In this document: positions 63,501 through 64,000 of the stretch, piece after piece
Position numbering within the stretch: the first letter of the stretch is position 1
Layout of the letters: each line of letters begins with the position of its first letter
DNA from: Hyaloperonospora brassicae
Lineage: Eukaryota > Oomycota > Peronosporomycetes > Peronosporales > Peronosporaceae
Direction of reading: 5' to 3'
Length of the DNA: 64,000 nucleotides
Assembly: GCA_947650285.1 (NCBI GenBank)
Contig: CANTFL010001451.1
Coordinates: 62,001-126,000, forward strand
Notes under the pieces: generated by a model
The model's input: only the letters and a program-made list of their open reading frames with translations
What the model was told of the DNA's origin: nothing
Databases searched by the model: none
Translations under genes and position numbers: made by a program

Positions 63501-64000
63501 CCAATCTTCAAGAAGACGCCCGAGACGACGGAAGTGGATGAAACGGAGGAGACCACGACGGAAGTGACGGAGACGTATGAGGAGGTGCCAATCTTCAAGA
63601 AGACGCCCGAGACGACGGAAGTGGATGAAACGGAGGAGACCACGACGGAAGTGACGTTCACGACGGAGACGTATGAGGAGGTGCCAATCTTCAAGAAGAC
63701 GCCCGAGACGACGGAAGTGGATGAAACGGAGGAGACCACGACGGAAGTGACGTTCACGACGGAGACGTATGAGGAGGTGCCAATCTTCAAGAAGACGCCC
63801 GAGACGACGGAAGTGGATGAAACGGAGGAGACCACGACGGAAGTGACGTTCACGACGGAGACGTATGAGGAGGTGCCAATCTTCAAGAAGACGCCCGAGA
63901 CGACGGAAGTGGATGAAACGGAGGAGACCACGACGGAAGTGACGTTCACGACGGAGACGTATGAGGAGGTGCCAATCTTCAAGAAGACGCCCGAGACGAC
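42537..64000 (+). CDS. Second giant repeat protein: degenerate ABCG domain, 96-aa and 32-aa repeat arrays (frame breaks, 3' end outside window)
   Basis: I chose ATG 42537 (CATCCATGG) rather than the in-frame ATG at 42498, because the product then starts MGSPNSKDSGGKK, a strong N-myristoylation pattern like that of the divergent partner. The first frame is intact for 618 codons to 44393. Contents: residues 72-137 a diverged copy of the repeat core (SVQTKEYRSEGADGSIVTTT); 138-260 Ser/Thr-rich; about 264-485 a pseudo-ABCG domain; from 529 the 96-residue array, then the 32-residue array to the window end. The conceptual frame is broken by +1 insertions at 44338, 45491, 45780, 46645, 47222, 53847 and 56152, by a garbled junction near 57590-57833, and by small deletions near 58395, 58774, 59062 and 60787. 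Between breaks, long stretches stay open (47255-54037 is the longest). Real gene, splicing-dependent gene, pseudogene or assembly damage remain possible. The C terminus is unknown. Confidence 0.68.
43330..43990 (+). other. Degenerate ABCG/PDR-type nucleotide-binding domain in the plus-strand giant protein
   Basis: Residues about 264-485 run in the same order as the domain in the minus-strand partner. HPKFISYMDHRKKR sits at the Q-loop with Gln replaced by His. LVEYARQFC matches the ETLEFAxxFC helix. KVAQLAVYYPIVAVQTL corresponds to the helix before the signature, which is missing. NVLIVDELSQDFD (from about 353) keeps the Walker B Asp-Glu, but GLDS is gone. LIVLRNGEVVYRGTGGEIVD matches the ILxEGxVxYxGP block, and LMKFADDAALRTS the FADxFRxS segment. 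Walker A is not recognisable upstream. It diverges strongly from the partner domain, so the two copies are old. Family call is from remembered motifs. Confidence 0.7.
44120..57580 (+). repeat. Tandem array of a 288-bp (96-residue) coding repeat, 47 copies
   Basis: The anchor GTCGGTGAAGACGGAGGTG occurs first at 44120 and last at 57375. The distance equals 46 x 288 plus 7, exactly the seven single-base insertions seen. A unit is a 72-residue core (SVKTEVFRSERPDGSIVTKT ... VETTTETESPDGTTSTTV) plus a 24-residue linker (LPTTPATDGPAVSVTEQAG and so on). Copies differ mainly in DET/EET, SSL/SSH, a few Glu-to-Lys changes (TEVKTTT) and Ala-Gly/Ala-Ser. Thirteen copies have SSH: seven carry the extra base, six do not (near 48663, 50103, 50967, 51831, 52695, 54136). 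The core is 44/72 identical to that of the minus-strand array, with no gap. Confidence 0.95.
57575..57833 (+). other. Garbled junction between the 288-bp and 96-bp arrays
   Basis: The segment begins with a 32-residue-type start (MYEEVPVSRRRP, from YEEVPIFKKTP with bases lost), jumps into 288-type linker and core sequence (GTGTGACGGAGCAAG, GTCGGTGAAGACGGAGGTG), and then drifts into G-runs before resuming at 57831. A stop lies at 57634-57636. It is a hybrid of both repeat types with the same G-rich decay as the 40500-40664 copy. Poor consensus at an assembly join is the simplest reading. A degenerate array edge is the alternative. Confidence 0.65.
57834..64000 (+). repeat. Tandem array of a 96-bp (32-residue) acidic Thr-rich coding repeat, at least 65 copies
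   Basis: The anchor GTATGAGGAGGTGCC runs from 57834 to 63959. The distance plus 19 deleted bases is exactly 64 x 96. A unit reads ETYEEVPIFKKTPETTEVDE followed by TEETTTEVTFTT; a minor variant has EVTEVT in place of EVTFTT. Copies are otherwise almost identical. Deletions of 5, 1, 2 and 2 bases (near 58395, 58774, 59062, 60787) change the frame. One of 9 bases near 63567 does not. The array is cut by the window end. Repeated KKTPETTE and EEVP suggest an extended, charged, possibly phosphorylated region; no known domain was recognised. Confidence 0.95.

Noticed and set aside
47171..63982. Very long open frames on the minus strand opposite the plus-strand arrays (for example 47171-54085, 53796-58421, 59000-63982)
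   Set aside because: They are shadows. The repeat units lack stop-forming words in several frames, so antisense frames stay open. Their products (Ser/Val or Arg/His/Leu repeats) have no start context, no domains, and switch frame wherever the sense array has an indel.
17860..64000. CRISPR array
   Set aside because: Repeats are contiguous coding units of 96-306 bp with no unique spacers, in a eukaryotic intron-containing context.
57834..64000. Cyst-germination acidic repeat (Car) or mucin-like protein
   Set aside because: The array is acidic and Thr-rich, but the 32-residue unit does not match the octapeptide repeats I recall for Car proteins, and the gene start shows no signal peptide.

Overview
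The window is eukaryotic and most likely from an oomycete of the Phytophthora type. The reasons are short GT-AG introns (48 to 113 bp), compact GC-rich spacing, a fused trehalose-6-phosphate synthase/phosphatase, annexins, and domains derived from the ABCG/PDR transporter family that is expanded in oomycetes. The taxon is an inference; no species marker is visible.

Layout. (1) 1-1427, plus strand: the 3' part of a condensin subunit 1 (NCAPD2/CND1) gene, three exons in the window. (2) 1582-4468, minus strand: a complete four-exon trehalose-6-phosphate synthase/phosphatase gene, 874 codons, convergent with condensin. (3) 4711-41276, minus strand: one giant gene. It reads as about 12,188 residues if a single missing C in a C-run at 14657-14661 is allowed for. 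From the N terminus it encodes a candidate myristoylation site, about 74 tandem copies of a 102-residue repeat (306 bp), a degenerate ABCG-type nucleotide-binding domain, and ten tandem annexin units of 407 residues (1221 bp). (4) 41277-42536: a 1.26 kb divergent intergenic region. (5) 42537 to the window end, plus strand: a second giant gene, head to head with the first. It has the same type of N terminus, one diverged copy of the repeat core, a second degenerate ABCG domain, 47 copies of a 96-residue repeat (288 bp), then at least 65 copies of a 32-residue acidic Thr-rich repeat (96 bp) running off the window edge.

The two giant genes are clearly related. Their long repeats share a gap-free 72-residue core (44 of 72 identical by my hand comparison) joined by unrelated linkers of 30 and 24 residues. 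Both carry an ABCG ATPase remnant that keeps the Walker B acidic pair but has lost the signature motif and the Q-loop glutamine. The inferred product is a pair of very large, probably cytoplasmic, membrane- or vesicle-associated scaffold or filament proteins. The function is unknown. I consider this pair the candidate undescribed system.

Caution. Tandem arrays with near-perfect copies are hard to assemble. The plus-strand gene has seven +1 insertions at one fixed site of the 288-bp unit and four frame-changing deletions at one fixed site of the 96-bp unit. Two repeat copies at array edges (about 40500-40664 and 57590-57833) are garbled into G-runs on the coding strand and look like poor consensus. 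Copy numbers and frame breaks should be treated as provisional.
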